From an uncultured Pelagibacterales bacterium (GTDB lineage Bacteria > Pseudomonadota > Alphaproteobacteria > Pelagibacterales > Pelagibacteraceae), in the NCBI GenBank assembly GCA_913020625.1, contig CAJVZX010000009.1, forward strand, positions 1 through 19,067: a stretch of DNA of 19,067 bases. The letters are read 5' to 3'. The position numbers were made by a program, and so were the translations under genes. A model generated the notes under the pieces. That model was not told where the DNA came from. It did not search any database and worked only from the letters and a program-made list of their open reading frames with translations. This document shows, piece by piece, positions 9,386-16,595 of the stretch. Numbering within the stretch: the first letter of the stretch is position 1; each line of letters begins with the position of its first letter.

Positions 9386-9423
9386 TATAATTAATTGACA
9401 TTTAAAGATTGTATGAGTAAATA
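9386..9423 (+). promoter_or_regulatory. putative str-operon promoter(s)
   Basis: A perfect sigma-70 -35 hexamer, TTGACA, lies at 9395-9400. At 17-base spacing it is followed by TAAATA at 9418-9423, a weak (3/6) match to the -10 box. Just upstream, TATAAT at 9386-9391 is a perfect -10 box, but I see no -35 at the right distance. Either element would start transcripts at about 9398 or 9430, upstream of the foldable leader and of rpsL. This is the only non-coding place in the window with room for a promoter, which supports the call. Such hexamers are common by chance in A+T-rich DNA. Confidence 0.5.
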
Positions 9424-9440
9424 AGACAAATTTTTTGGTT

Positions 9441-9498
9441 GGAAGTAAGGTATTTTAACCTTAAACGCTGCCAATAGTATCAGGTTTGGAATACTTCT
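9441..9498 (+). promoter_or_regulatory. foldable rpsL leader RNA, putative three-way junction
   Basis: Three helices can form together. P1: 9441-9447 (GGAAGTA) pairs with 9492-9498 (TACTTCT), six Watson-Crick pairs plus a terminal G-U. P2: AGGT at 9448-9451 pairs with ACCT at 9458-9461, loop ATTTTA. P3: AAAC at 9463-9466 and CTG at 9468-9470 pair with CAG at 9481-9483 and GTTT at 9484-9487, with one bulged G (9467) and a ten-base loop. The junction leaves 9462 and GGAA (9488-9491) unpaired. An A-rich linker of 23 bases leads to the rpsL ATG. The position suits an autoregulatory ribosomal-protein leader, for instance for S12 or S7, but the ligand is only inferred. Confidence 0.5.
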
Positions 9499-9521
9499 CT
9501 TATCAAAAAATTAATAAAATT

Positions 9522-9893
9522 ATGCCAACAATAAACCAATTGTTAAAGAGAAGTAGAATAGCACCTAAAATTAGGAATAAAGTTCCTGCATTAGAGAATT
9601 GTCCTCAAAAAAGAGGTGTGTGTGTTAAAGTTTATACAACCACTCCCAAGAAACCAAATTCTGCTTTAAGAAAAGTTGCACGGGTCCGACTTTCTAATGG
9701 ACATGAAGTAATAGCCTATATTCCTGGAGAGGGTCATAATCTTCAAGAACACTCTGTTGTATTATTAAGAGGAGGAAGAGTAAAAGATTTACCAGGAGTT
9801 AGATATCACATATTAAGAGGTAATCTTGATACGCAAGGTGTATCAACTCGTAAACAACAAAGATCAAAATATGGAGCAAAAAAACCAAAATAA
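9522..9893 (+). CDS. rpsL: 30S ribosomal protein S12
   Basis: This 123-residue protein sits at the decoding centre and controls accuracy. It begins MPTINQLLKRSR, the conserved S12 N-terminus, so I choose the ATG at 9522 rather than the in-frame TTG at 9486, which would add 12 atypical residues and run through the leader structure. TTTPKKPNSALRK carries K43 and K44 (classical streptomycin positions when counted without Met as 42 and 43). GGRVKDLPGVRYH has K88 and D89; D89 matches the aspartate that RimO methylthiolates in E. coli. All streptomycin-contact residues I checked are wild type, so sensitivity is expected. No Shine-Dalgarno sequence is visible. rpsG follows after five T bases. Confidence 0.97.
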   Translation: MPTINQLLKRSRIAPKIRNKVPALENCPQKRGVCVKVYTTTPKKPNSALRKVARVRLSNGHEVIAYIPGEGHNLQEHSVVLLRGGRVKDLPGVRYHILRGNLDTQGVSTRKQQRSKYGAKKPK

Positions 9894-9898
9894 TTTTT

Positions 9899-10369
9899 AT
9901 GTCTAGAAAAAAAAAAGCGCCAATAAGAAGTTTCTTACCCGATCCAAAATTTAAGTCATTGATAATTCCAAAATTAATTAACTCATTAATGTATGATGGA
10001 AGAAAAACAACGGCTGAAAGAATTGTATATGATGCTATAGATAAATTGAAAACTAAATCAAAAGAAGAACCTATTAAGATTTTTAACGAAGCTATTAATA
10101 ATTTAAGACCTACTGTAGAAGTAAGATCAAGGCGAGTTGGTGGAGCTACTTATCAAGTTCCTGTTGAAGTTAGATCAAAGCGTGCCCAAGCATTAGCAAT
10201 TAGATGGTTGATTTCTGCTTCAAGAAAAAGAAAAGATAAACTCATGACAGATAAAATTTTTAATGAAATTTTTGACGCTTACCAAAACAAAGGTTCTGCA
10301 ATTAAAAAAAAAGAAGATGTACATAAAATGGCAGAATCAAACAAAGCATTTGCTCATTTTAGGTGGTAA
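9899..10369 (+). CDS. rpsG: 30S ribosomal protein S7
   Basis: This 156-residue protein nucleates folding of the 16S rRNA 3' major domain and lies near the E site. Conserved blocks are MSRKKKAP, LINSLMYDGRKTTAERIVYDA, NLRPTVEVRSRRVGGATYQVP, VRSKRAQALAIRWLI and HKMAESNKAFAHFRW at the C-terminus. Length equals the family norm (about 156). In E. coli S7 represses the str operon by binding between rpsL and rpsG. Here that gap is only five bases, so any S7 control would have to use another site, possibly the leader before rpsL. A ten-A run at 9907-9916 encodes the lysines at codons 4-6 and is a potential slippage site next to the start. Confidence 0.97.
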   Translation: MSRKKKAPIRSFLPDPKFKSLIIPKLINSLMYDGRKTTAERIVYDAIDKLKTKSKEEPIKIFNEAINNLRPTVEVRSRRVGGATYQVPVEVRSKRAQALAIRWLISASRKRKDKLMTDKIFNEIFDAYQNKGSAIKKKEDVHKMAESNKAFAHFRW

Positions 10370-10375
10370 CAATTT

Positions 10376-12460
10376 ATGGCTAGAACACATACTTTAGACA
10401 AATATAGAAATATTGGCATCATGGCCCATATAGATGCAGGAAAAACGACCACAACAGAAAGAATACTATATTATACTGGAAAGAGTCATAAAATTGGAGA
10501 AGTTCATGATGGTGCTGCCACAATGGATTGGATGGAACAAGAGCAAGAAAGAGGTATTACAATTACTTCAGCAGCAACAACTTGTTTTTGGAAAGACCAC
10601 CGAATTAATATTATTGATACTCCGGGCCACGTTGATTTTACAATTGAGGTAGAAAGATCTCTAAAGGTTTTAGACGGTGCCGTAGCTATATTTGATGGAG
10701 TAGCAGGTGTTGAACCACAATCAGAAACTGTTTGGAGACAGGCAGATAAATATAAAGTTCCAAGAATATGTTTTGTAAATAAATTAGATAGAACTGGAGC
10801 TGATTATTTCAGATGTGTTGATATGATTAAAGAAAGATTAGGAGCAAAACCACTAGTTACACAAATACCCTTAGGCATAGAAGCTTCATTAAAAGGTGTT
10901 GTTGATTTGGTCAAAATGAAAGCAATTATTTGGAAAGATGAAAATTTGGGCGCAGATTTTGAACTCATAGAAATTCCTGAAGATTTAAAAGATAATGCAA
11001 ATAAATATAGAAAAGAATTAATAGAAACTGCTGTTGAGCAGGATGAAAAATTAATGGAAGACTATCTAAATGGAAAAGAAATTTCCGAAATCAATTTATT
11101 AAAATGTATCAGAGGTGGGTGCTTAAAATTTGATTTTGTGCCAATTCTTACTGGTTCAGCTTTTAAAAATAAAGGTGTTCAGCCGTTACTTGATGCAGTT
11201 GTTAATTATTTACCAAGTCCTGTGGACATAGGTTCAATTAGCGGAACTATACCTGGATCAAAAAATAAAGAAGCTAAAGTAGTGAGAAAATTTGATGATA
11301 ATGAGCCATTTTCTGCCTTGGCATTTAAAGTTGCAAATGATTCTTTTGTAGGATCTTTAACATTTATAAGAATTTATTCTGGTACAATTAAATCAGGAAC
11401 AGGAGTTTACAACACTTCTCGAGAAAAAGAAGAGAGAGTAGGAAGAATGCTTTTGATGCATGCTAATTCTAGAGAAGACATTAAAGAAGCAAATGCAGGT
11501 GATATAGTGGCTCTAACAGGTTTAAAGTATACTATTACTGGTCACACTTTATCATTAGAAGATAAACCTGTTTTATTAGAACCCATGGAATTCCCAGATC
11601 CAGTTATTGAAATTGCGGTTGAACCAAAAACAAAAGCTGACCAAGAAAAAATGGGTGAAGCTTTAGGTAGACTAGCTAAAGAAGATCCATCTTTTAGAGT
11701 AACATCAGATGAAGAATCAGGACAAACAATAATAAAAGGAATGGGTGAGCTTCATTTAGATATTATTGTAGATAGAATGAAGAGAGAGTTTAAAGTTGAA
11801 GCTAACATAGGTGCCCCACAAGTTGCTTACAGAGAAACTATTCTAAAAAATGCTGAATTTGATTATATACATAAAAAACAAAGTGGTGGCGCAGGTCAGT
11901 TTGCAAGGGTAAAAATTTCAATTGAACCATTAGAACCTGGCAAAGGTAGAGAAATCGAAAATAAGATTAAAGGTGGTTCAATTCCAAAAGAATTTATACC
12001 TGGTGTTGAAAAAGGAATAGAAACTGTATCAGACTCAGGAATATTAGCAGGATTTCCAATTATAGATTATAAAGTAACAATTTTAGATGGCTTACACCAC
12101 GATGTGGACTCAAGTGTTTTAGCTTTTGAATTAGCATCAAGACAATGTTTTAAAGAAGTTTGTTCTAGAGCTACATTAAAACTTTTAGAACCTGTAATGA
12201 GGGTGGAAGTTGTGACACCTGAAGATTATATGGGGGATGTGATTGGTGATTTAAATAGCAGAAGAGGACATATAAGTACACAAGAAGTAAGAGGAAATGC
12301 TACAGTAATCACTGCTATGGTTCCACTTGCAAACATGTTTGGATATATAAATAGTCTTAGATCAATGTCTCAGGGAAGAGCTCAATATTCAATGTTTTTT
12401 GATCATTATGAGAAAGTTCCTCAAAATGTTCAAGATGAAGTAATAAAGAAAACGGCTTAA
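10376..12460 (+). CDS. fusA: translation elongation factor G
   Basis: This 694-residue GTPase drives ribosomal translocation and, with RRF, ribosome recycling. G-domain motifs are in place: P-loop AHIDAGKTT (residues 17-25), switch I RGITITSAATT, DTPGH with catalytic H85 (81-85), NKLD (135-138) and a GSA base-contact motif. Domain II follows at about 290-400, then domains III, IV (tRNA mimic, with the YRETI region and the loop near LDGLHHDVDSS) and V. Length is typical. It starts 6 bases after the rpsG stop; an AGGTGG stretch about 9 bases before the ATG could serve as a Shine-Dalgarno sequence, though it is also the conserved end of rpsG. The usual neighbour tuf is absent: rpsJ starts 3 bases after fusA. 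Confidence 0.98.
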   Translation: MARTHTLDKYRNIGIMAHIDAGKTTTTERILYYTGKSHKIGEVHDGAATMDWMEQEQERGITITSAATTCFWKDHRINIIDTPGHVDFTIEVERSLKVLDGAVAIFDGVAGVEPQSETVWRQADKYKVPRICFVNKLDRTGADYFRCVDMIKERLGAKPLVTQIPLGIEASLKGVVDLVKMKAIIWKDENLGADFELIEIPEDLKDNANKYRKELIETAVEQDEKLMEDYLNGKEISEINLLKCIRGGCLKFDFVPILTGSAFKNKGVQPLLDAVVNYLPSPVDIGSISGTIPGSKNKEAKVVRKFDDNEPFSALAFKVANDSFVGSLTFIRIYSGTIKSGTGVYNTSREKEERVGRMLLMHANSREDIKEANAGDIVALTGLKYTITGHTLSLEDKPVLLEPMEFPDPVIEIAVEPKTKADQEKMGEALGRLAKEDPSFRVTSDEESGQTIIKGMGELHLDIIVDRMKREFKVEANIGAPQVAYRETILKNAEFDYIHKKQSGGAGQFARVKISIEPLEPGKGREIENKIKGGSIPKEFIPGVEKGIETVSDSGILAGFPIIDYKVTILDGLHHDVDSSVLAFELASRQCFKEVCSRATLKLLEPVMRVEVVTPEDYMGDVIGDLNSRRGHISTQEVRGNATVITAMVPLANMFGYINSLRSMSQGRAQYSMFFDHYEKVPQNVQDEVIKKTA

Positions 12461-12463
12461 TTT

Positions 12464-12772
12464 ATGCAAAATCAAAATATTAGAATAAAATTAAAAGCAT
12501 ACGATAATAAAATTCTCGATCTGTCAACTGAAGAAATAGTAAATACAGTTAAAAGAACCGGTGCAAATATTAAAGGGCCTATTCCATTACCAACTAAAAT
12601 TGAAAAATACACTGTATTAAGATCACCACATATTGATAAAAAAAGTAGAGAGCAATTTGAAACAAGAACTCATAAAAGATTAATTGATATAATAGAACCA
12701 ACACCACAGACAGTGGAAGCTTTAATGAAATTAGATTTAGCCTCAGGCGTAGATGTTGAAATTAAAATATAA
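12464..12772 (+). CDS. rpsJ: 30S ribosomal protein S10
   Basis: This 102-residue protein belongs to the 30S head and in many bacteria also pairs with NusB in transcription antitermination. Family motifs are IRIKLKAYDNKILD, VKRTGANIKGPIPLPTK, YTVLRSPHIDKKSREQFE and THKRLIDIIEPTPQTVEALM. The extended loop that inserts into the ribosome is the PLPTKIEKYTVLRSPHIDKKS part. Length is normal. It opens the S10 gene group but has no leader of its own: only 3 bases separate it from fusA, so the S10/L4-controlled leader known from E. coli is missing. rplC follows after 12 bases. Confidence 0.97.
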   Translation: MQNQNIRIKLKAYDNKILDLSTEEIVNTVKRTGANIKGPIPLPTKIEKYTVLRSPHIDKKSREQFETRTHKRLIDIIEPTPQTVEALMKLDLASGVDVEIKI

Positions 12773-12784
12773 CTAATAATTGAT

Positions 12785-13495
12785 ATGAATAATTTAGGAT
12801 TGATAGGAAAAAAAGTAGGAATGACAAGGGAATTTTTTCCTTCAGGCATATCTATACCAGTAACGGTTATTAAAATAGAAAAAGGAAGAATTATTGATTT
12901 AATTACAAAAGATTCTAGAGGTTATAATGCTGTTAGAATAGGATTTGAGTCAATAAAAGGCTCAAAACTTACTAAATCAATGAAAGGTTTTTTTAGCAAA
13001 AAATCAACCGAACCAAAAAAAATTTTAAAAGAATTTAGAGTTGACAATCTAAAGGATTTTAAAGAAGGAAATGAAATTGGTTTAGAAATTTTTAAAGATA
13101 CAAAATTTGTTGATATTAAAGCAAAAACTATAGGTAAAGGTTTTGCAGGAGTGATGAAAAGGTATAATTTTAGCGGTTTAAGAGCATCTCATGGTGTATC
13201 AGTGTCACATAGATCACATGGCTCTACCGGTCAAAGACAAGATCCAGGAAAAGTTTTTAAAGGAAAAAAAATGGCAGGTCATATGGGTGATAAATTACGC
13301 ACTATGCAAAATTTAGAAATTGTTAAGTCAGATTTAGAAAATAATTTAATTTATTTAAAAGGATCAATACCAGGATCAAAAAAATCAACTATTTATATAA
13401 ACAAATCAGTTAAAAATATTACAAAACTTACATTAAATGAAAAGCTAGAAAAACAATTAAAACTAAAAAATATTGAAGATAAAAAAAAGAAATAA
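12785..13495 (+). CDS. rplC: 50S ribosomal protein L3
   Basis: This 236-residue early-assembly protein has a long loop reaching the peptidyl-transferase centre. The N-terminus GLIGKKVGMTREF and the central block GFAGVMKRYNFSGLRASHG (about 119-137), then GSTGQRQDPGKVFKGKKMAG (146-165) followed by HMG, are diagnostic. Q152 aligns with E. coli Q150, the glutamine methylated by PrmB. It is longer than E. coli L3 (209 residues), mainly because of a lysine-rich C-terminal tail (EKLEKQLKLKNIEDKKKK), which many alphaproteobacterial L3 proteins share in some form. No Shine-Dalgarno sequence precedes the ATG. rplD starts 4 bases downstream. Confidence 0.96.
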   Translation: MNNLGLIGKKVGMTREFFPSGISIPVTVIKIEKGRIIDLITKDSRGYNAVRIGFESIKGSKLTKSMKGFFSKKSTEPKKILKEFRVDNLKDFKEGNEIGLEIFKDTKFVDIKAKTIGKGFAGVMKRYNFSGLRASHGVSVSHRSHGSTGQRQDPGKVFKGKKMAGHMGDKLRTMQNLEIVKSDLENNLIYLKGSIPGSKKSTIYINKSVKNITKLTLNEKLEKQLKLKNIEDKKKK

Positions 13496-13499
13496 ATAA

Positions 13500-14123
13500 A
13501 TGAAAATAGAAACTTTTGATATAAATGGAAAAGGAAAGTCAATTGAAATTCCAGAAAAAATTTTTTCAGCGAAAGTAAATGAAAAATTAATTTCTCATGC
13601 ATTTTATTCTAACAATGCAAATACAAAATTAAGGATAGCTAAAACAAAACAAAAAAATGAAATAATAGGTTCAACAAAAAAGATTTATGCTCAAAAGGGA
13701 ACTGGCGGCGCGAGACATGCTAGTAAAAAAGCACCTATTTTTGTTGGAGGTGGTGTAGCTCATGGACCAAAAGGTGGTGGTAATTATAAAGTTAGAAAAT
13801 TAAATAAAAAAGAAAAGAAATTGAGTTTAATTAGTATTTTTTCTAAAAAAAATAAAGATAAACTACTAAGTGTTTTTGAAGATTTTAAAACTAAAATATC
13901 CAAAACAAAAGAATTTTCTGAATTTATTAAGAAATATCAAATAGAAAATTGTTTAATAGTTGTAGATAAAAATTCAAAAAAAAATATAGAATTGTCAGCA
14001 AGAAACATTCCTAATATAAAAATTACCATGGTAGAATTTTTAAATATTTTTGATATTTTAAAGTATAAAAAAATTATTTTTACTATATCAGCTATAAAAA
14101 TAATTGAAGAAAGGTTTAAGTAA
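13500..14123 (+). CDS. rplD: 50S ribosomal protein L4
   Basis: This 207-residue protein lines the peptide exit tunnel with its extended loop; in E. coli it also represses the S10 operon. The loop and its flank are visible as KKIYAQKGTGGARHASKKAP followed by IFVGGGVAHGPKGGGNYKVRKLNKKEK. The C-terminal half (NCLIVVDKNSKKNIELSARNIPNIKI) is the globular domain. Length matches the family (about 200-206). No E. coli-like S10 leader exists in this window for L4 to act on. The stop TAA overlaps the rplW start as TAATG, pointing to coupled translation. Confidence 0.94.
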   Translation: MKIETFDINGKGKSIEIPEKIFSAKVNEKLISHAFYSNNANTKLRIAKTKQKNEIIGSTKKIYAQKGTGGARHASKKAPIFVGGGVAHGPKGGGNYKVRKLNKKEKKLSLISIFSKKNKDKLLSVFEDFKTKISKTKEFSEFIKKYQIENCLIVVDKNSKKNIELSARNIPNIKITMVEFLNIFDILKYKKIIFTISAIKIIEERFK

Positions 14124-14416
14124 TGCCTAAAATACATTTATATGACAATATTATTTCACCAATGATAACTGAAAAAAGTACCAATTTATCTGAACTAAAT
14201 AAAGTTGTTTTTAAAATCAATAAAAAAGCAAATAAAATATCAATAAAAAAAAATATTGAAAAAATTTTTAAAGTTAATGTGATAAAAGTTAATATTATTA
14301 ACAAGCAAAATCGAACAAAAACTACAAGAGGAAAAAAAGTTAAAGTACAAGGTTATAAAAAGGCAATTGTCACTTTAAAAAAAGGTCAAAATATTGACTT
14401 GACTACTGGAATTTAA
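14123..14416 (+). CDS. rplW: 50S ribosomal protein L23
   Basis: This 97-residue protein lies at the exit of the peptide tunnel, where trigger factor and SRP dock. Family features are the N-terminal ISPMITEKSTNLSELNKVVF, the central helix KISIKKNIEKIFKVNVIKVN, and the loop QNRTKTTRGKKVKVQGYKKA before the final strand IVTLKKGQNIDL. Length is normal (about 95-100). The ATG overlaps the rplD stop by one base. GAAAGG about 8 bases upstream (inside rplD) is a reasonable Shine-Dalgarno sequence. rplB follows after 3 bases. Confidence 0.95.
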   Translation: MPKIHLYDNIISPMITEKSTNLSELNKVVFKINKKANKISIKKNIEKIFKVNVIKVNIINKQNRTKTTRGKKVKVQGYKKAIVTLKKGQNIDLTTGI

Positions 14417-14419
14417 ATT

Positions 14420-15253
14420 ATGTCACTTAAAACATTTAAACCATATACAAAATCAACAAGAGGAACAGTTCTTGTTGCTAAAGATTCACTTTGGAAAGGG
14501 AAGCCCTTCAAATTATTAACTTCGCAAAAATATAAATCTCATGGAAGAAATAATAATGGAAGAATTACATCTAGACACATAGGAGGAGGTCATAAACAAA
14601 AATATCGATTAGTTGATTTTTTTAGAAAAAAAGATGATGTTAAGTGTACAGTTGTTAGAATTGAATATGATCCAAACAGGACTTGCCACATTATGCTTGT
14701 AAAGTATGATGATGGAGAACATGCTTACATGTTAGCACCACAGAAAATTAAAATAGGTGATCAAATTATATCAGGAAATAAAAAAGAGATTAAAATTGGT
14801 AATTCTATGCCTTTAGAGGACATACCTGTAGGTACTGATATTCATAATGTAGAAATAAATCCAGGTGGAGGCGGAAAAATTGCAAGATCAGCAGGTTCTT
14901 CTGTTCAAATAACCGGTTCTGATGGCACTTATTCAATCATTAAAATGAATTCAGGAGAAATAAGAAAAATTGATAGTAGAGCAAAAGCTACTATAGGAAT
15001 TTTAACTAATCCAGATCAAAAAAATATTAAAATAGGTAAAGCAGGTAGAAATAGATGGCTTGGCAAAAGACCTCAAACAAGAGGAGTTGTAATGAATCCT
15101 GTTGATCATCCACATGGAGGTGGCGAAGGTAAAACTGCTGGAGGAAGGCATCCAGTATCACCATGGGGTCAATCAGCAAAAGGTTTAAAAACTAGAAAAA
15201 ATAAAAAAACAGATAAATTTATAATAACAAGACGAAAAAGAAAGAAAAGATAA
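14420..15253 (+). CDS. rplB: 50S ribosomal protein L2
   Basis: This 277-residue protein is one of the most conserved of the large subunit; it binds domain IV of 23S rRNA, joins the subunits and is needed for peptidyl-transferase activity. N-terminal LKTFKPYTKSTRGTV and NGRITSRHIGGGHKQKYRLV lead into the OB-fold and SH3-like domains. The C-terminal signature VDHPHGGGEGKTAGGRHPVS followed by PWG starts at residue 228, with H230 and H232 in the conserved histidine cluster. The basic C-terminal tail (RKNKKTDKFIITRRKRKKR) is normal. Length matches the family (about 275). No Shine-Dalgarno sequence is evident. rpsS starts 3 bases later. Confidence 0.97.
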   Translation: MSLKTFKPYTKSTRGTVLVAKDSLWKGKPFKLLTSQKYKSHGRNNNGRITSRHIGGGHKQKYRLVDFFRKKDDVKCTVVRIEYDPNRTCHIMLVKYDDGEHAYMLAPQKIKIGDQIISGNKKEIKIGNSMPLEDIPVGTDIHNVEINPGGGGKIARSAGSSVQITGSDGTYSIIKMNSGEIRKIDSRAKATIGILTNPDQKNIKIGKAGRNRWLGKRPQTRGVVMNPVDHPHGGGEGKTAGGRHPVSPWGQSAKGLKTRKNKKTDKFIITRRKRKKR

Positions 15254-15256
15254 TTT

Positions 15257-15568
15257 ATGAGCAGAGGTGTATGGAAAGGTCCATTTGTTGAAGCAAGTTT
15301 GTTAAAAAAAGTTGAAAAATTTAAAAATAATAAAAAACCAATTAAAACCTGGTCTAGAAAATCGACTATCATTCCAGATTTTATTGGAGTTAGTTTTTTA
15401 GTTTATAATGGTAAAAAATTTATTCTTATAACAATCTCTGAAGACATGGTTGGACATAAACTAGGCGAATTTTCACCTACAAGGCAATTTTTTGGTCATA
15501 CCCCAGCTGATAAAAAAGCCAAAATGGTTGAAGAACAAGATAAGAAAGTAACAAATGAAAAAAAATAA
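15257..15568 (+). CDS. rpsS: 30S ribosomal protein S19
   Basis: This 103-residue protein of the 30S head works with S13 near the A-site tRNA. The core is clear: SRGVWKGPFVEASLLKKVEK, then KTWSRKSTIIPDFIGVSFLV and MVGHKLGEFSPTRQFFGHTP. The family is usually about 92 residues; the extra dozen or so residues form a charged C-terminal tail (MVEEQDKKVTNEKK), and its last codons overlap the first 14 bases of rplV. The tail may be an incidental extension created while the genes moved closer. No Shine-Dalgarno sequence is visible. Confidence 0.96.
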   Translation: MSRGVWKGPFVEASLLKKVEKFKNNKKPIKTWSRKSTIIPDFIGVSFLVYNGKKFILITISEDMVGHKLGEFSPTRQFFGHTPADKKAKMVEEQDKKVTNEKK

Positions 15569-15950
15569 TAAAGAAAAAATTAAAGAAAAATTGGTAAAAT
15601 CTATAAACAAAAATATAAGATCAAGCACTAGAAAATTAAGTGTCATACTAAGAGGAATTGTTGGAAAAAAGGTTGATCATGCTATTAGAGATTTAACATT
15701 TTCTAATAAAAGAATTTCAAAAGATGTAAAAAAAACAATAACATCAGCTATAGCCAATGCTGAAAATAATTTTCAATATGATATTGATAAATTATTTATA
15801 AAGGAAGCATATTGTGGAAAAGGAATAGTGATGAAAAGATTTAGACCAAGGGCCAAAGGTAGAGCCTCACCTATAAAAAAACCATATAGCAACTTAACAA
15901 TAATTTTATCAGATAAAAAAAATATAGAGGAACATGGGACAAAAAGTTAA
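15555..15950 (+). CDS. rplV: 50S ribosomal protein L22
   Basis: This 131-residue protein has a beta-hairpin lining the exit tunnel opposite L4, a macrolide-resistance hotspot. The core runs RSSTRKLSVILRGIVGKKVD, TITSAIANAENN, the hairpin region GIVMKRFRPRAKGRASPIKK and ITIILSD-like TIILSDKK. The lysine-rich N-terminus before RSSTRK is about as long as in other alphaproteobacterial L22 proteins, which supports the ATG at 15555 even though it overlaps rpsS by 14 bases; there is no other ATG before the conserved core. The 3' end overlaps rpsC by 17 bases, adding a short tail (EEHGTKS). Confidence 0.94.
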   Translation: MKKNNKEKIKEKLVKSINKNIRSSTRKLSVILRGIVGKKVDHAIRDLTFSNKRISKDVKKTITSAIANAENNFQYDIDKLFIKEAYCGKGIVMKRFRPRAKGRASPIKKPYSNLTIILSDKKNIEEHGTKS

Positions 15951-16593
15951 TCCAGTAGGTTTTAGGTTGGGCGTTAACAGAGGATGGGATTCTGTTTGGT
16001 ATGCTAAAAAAAATGATTTTGGGACATATTTAATAGAAGATTTTAAAATTAGAGATTATATTAAAAAAAATGTTCTCAATTCTGGTGTTTCGAAAGTGAT
16101 GATAGAGAGATCGTCAAAAAAATGTTTTATAACTATTTATACCTCTCGTCCAGGATTTGTAATTGGTAAGAAGGGTAGTGATATAGAAAAAATCAAAAAA
16201 AAATTATCACAATTTACTTCTAATGAAGTTCATTTAAATATAAAAGAAATTAAAAAACCAGAGTTAAATAGCTACTTGGTTGCTGAAAATATTACACAAC
16301 AGTTAGTAAAGAGAATAGCTTATAGAAGAGCCATGAAAAGAGCTATGCAGTCAGCACTTAGACTTGGAGCTAGAGGAATAAAAGTTATGGTTAGTGGAAG
16401 ACTGGCTGGAAATGAAATCGCTAGAACAGAATGGCTCAGAGAAGGAAGTATACCTTTACATACCTTAAGAGCTGATGTTGATTATGCAGAGGCAGAAGCC
16501 TTAACTACATATGGAATAATTGGTGTAAAAGTTTGGATATATAAAGGTGAAATATTTAATAGAGAATTTAGCCAAGAAACTAATAAGAAATAA
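15934..16593 (+). CDS. rpsC: 30S ribosomal protein S3
   Basis: This 219-residue protein forms the mRNA entry tunnel with S4 and S5 and contributes to helicase activity. It starts with the invariant MGQKVNPVGFRLGVNRGWDS. A type II KH domain contains VIGKKGSDI with the GXXG loop at residues 78-81. The C-terminal domain has VAENITQQLVKRIAYRRAMK, GARGIKVMVSGRLAGNEIAR and REGSIPLHTLRADVDYAEAE. The family is 210-240 residues. GAGG at 15927-15930 is only 3 bases from the ATG, an unusually tight Shine-Dalgarno spacing; overlap with rplV suggests translational coupling. A nine-A run lies at 16195-16203. Confidence 0.97.
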   Translation: MGQKVNPVGFRLGVNRGWDSVWYAKKNDFGTYLIEDFKIRDYIKKNVLNSGVSKVMIERSSKKCFITIYTSRPGFVIGKKGSDIEKIKKKLSQFTSNEVHLNIKEIKKPELNSYLVAENITQQLVKRIAYRRAMKRAMQSALRLGARGIKVMVSGRLAGNEIARTEWLREGSIPLHTLRADVDYAEAEALTTYGIIGVKVWIYKGEIFNREFSQETNKK

Positions 16594-16595
16594 TT

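Noticed and set aside
9441..9470. Possible mimic of a 16S rRNA site in the rpsL leader
   Set aside because: I saw a loose likeness to an AAGGTTAAAAC-type stretch of 16S rRNA, but the match is short and not in a matching fold, so I do not claim mimicry.
9486..9521. TTG upstream start for rpsL
   Set aside because: It would add 12 residues absent from S12 and start within the leader helices; ATG at 9522 gives the conserved MPTINQLL start.
14390..14419. TTGACT promoter-like boxes before rplB
   Set aside because: They encode the end of L23 (NIDLTTGI), and no fitting -10 box follows at proper spacing.
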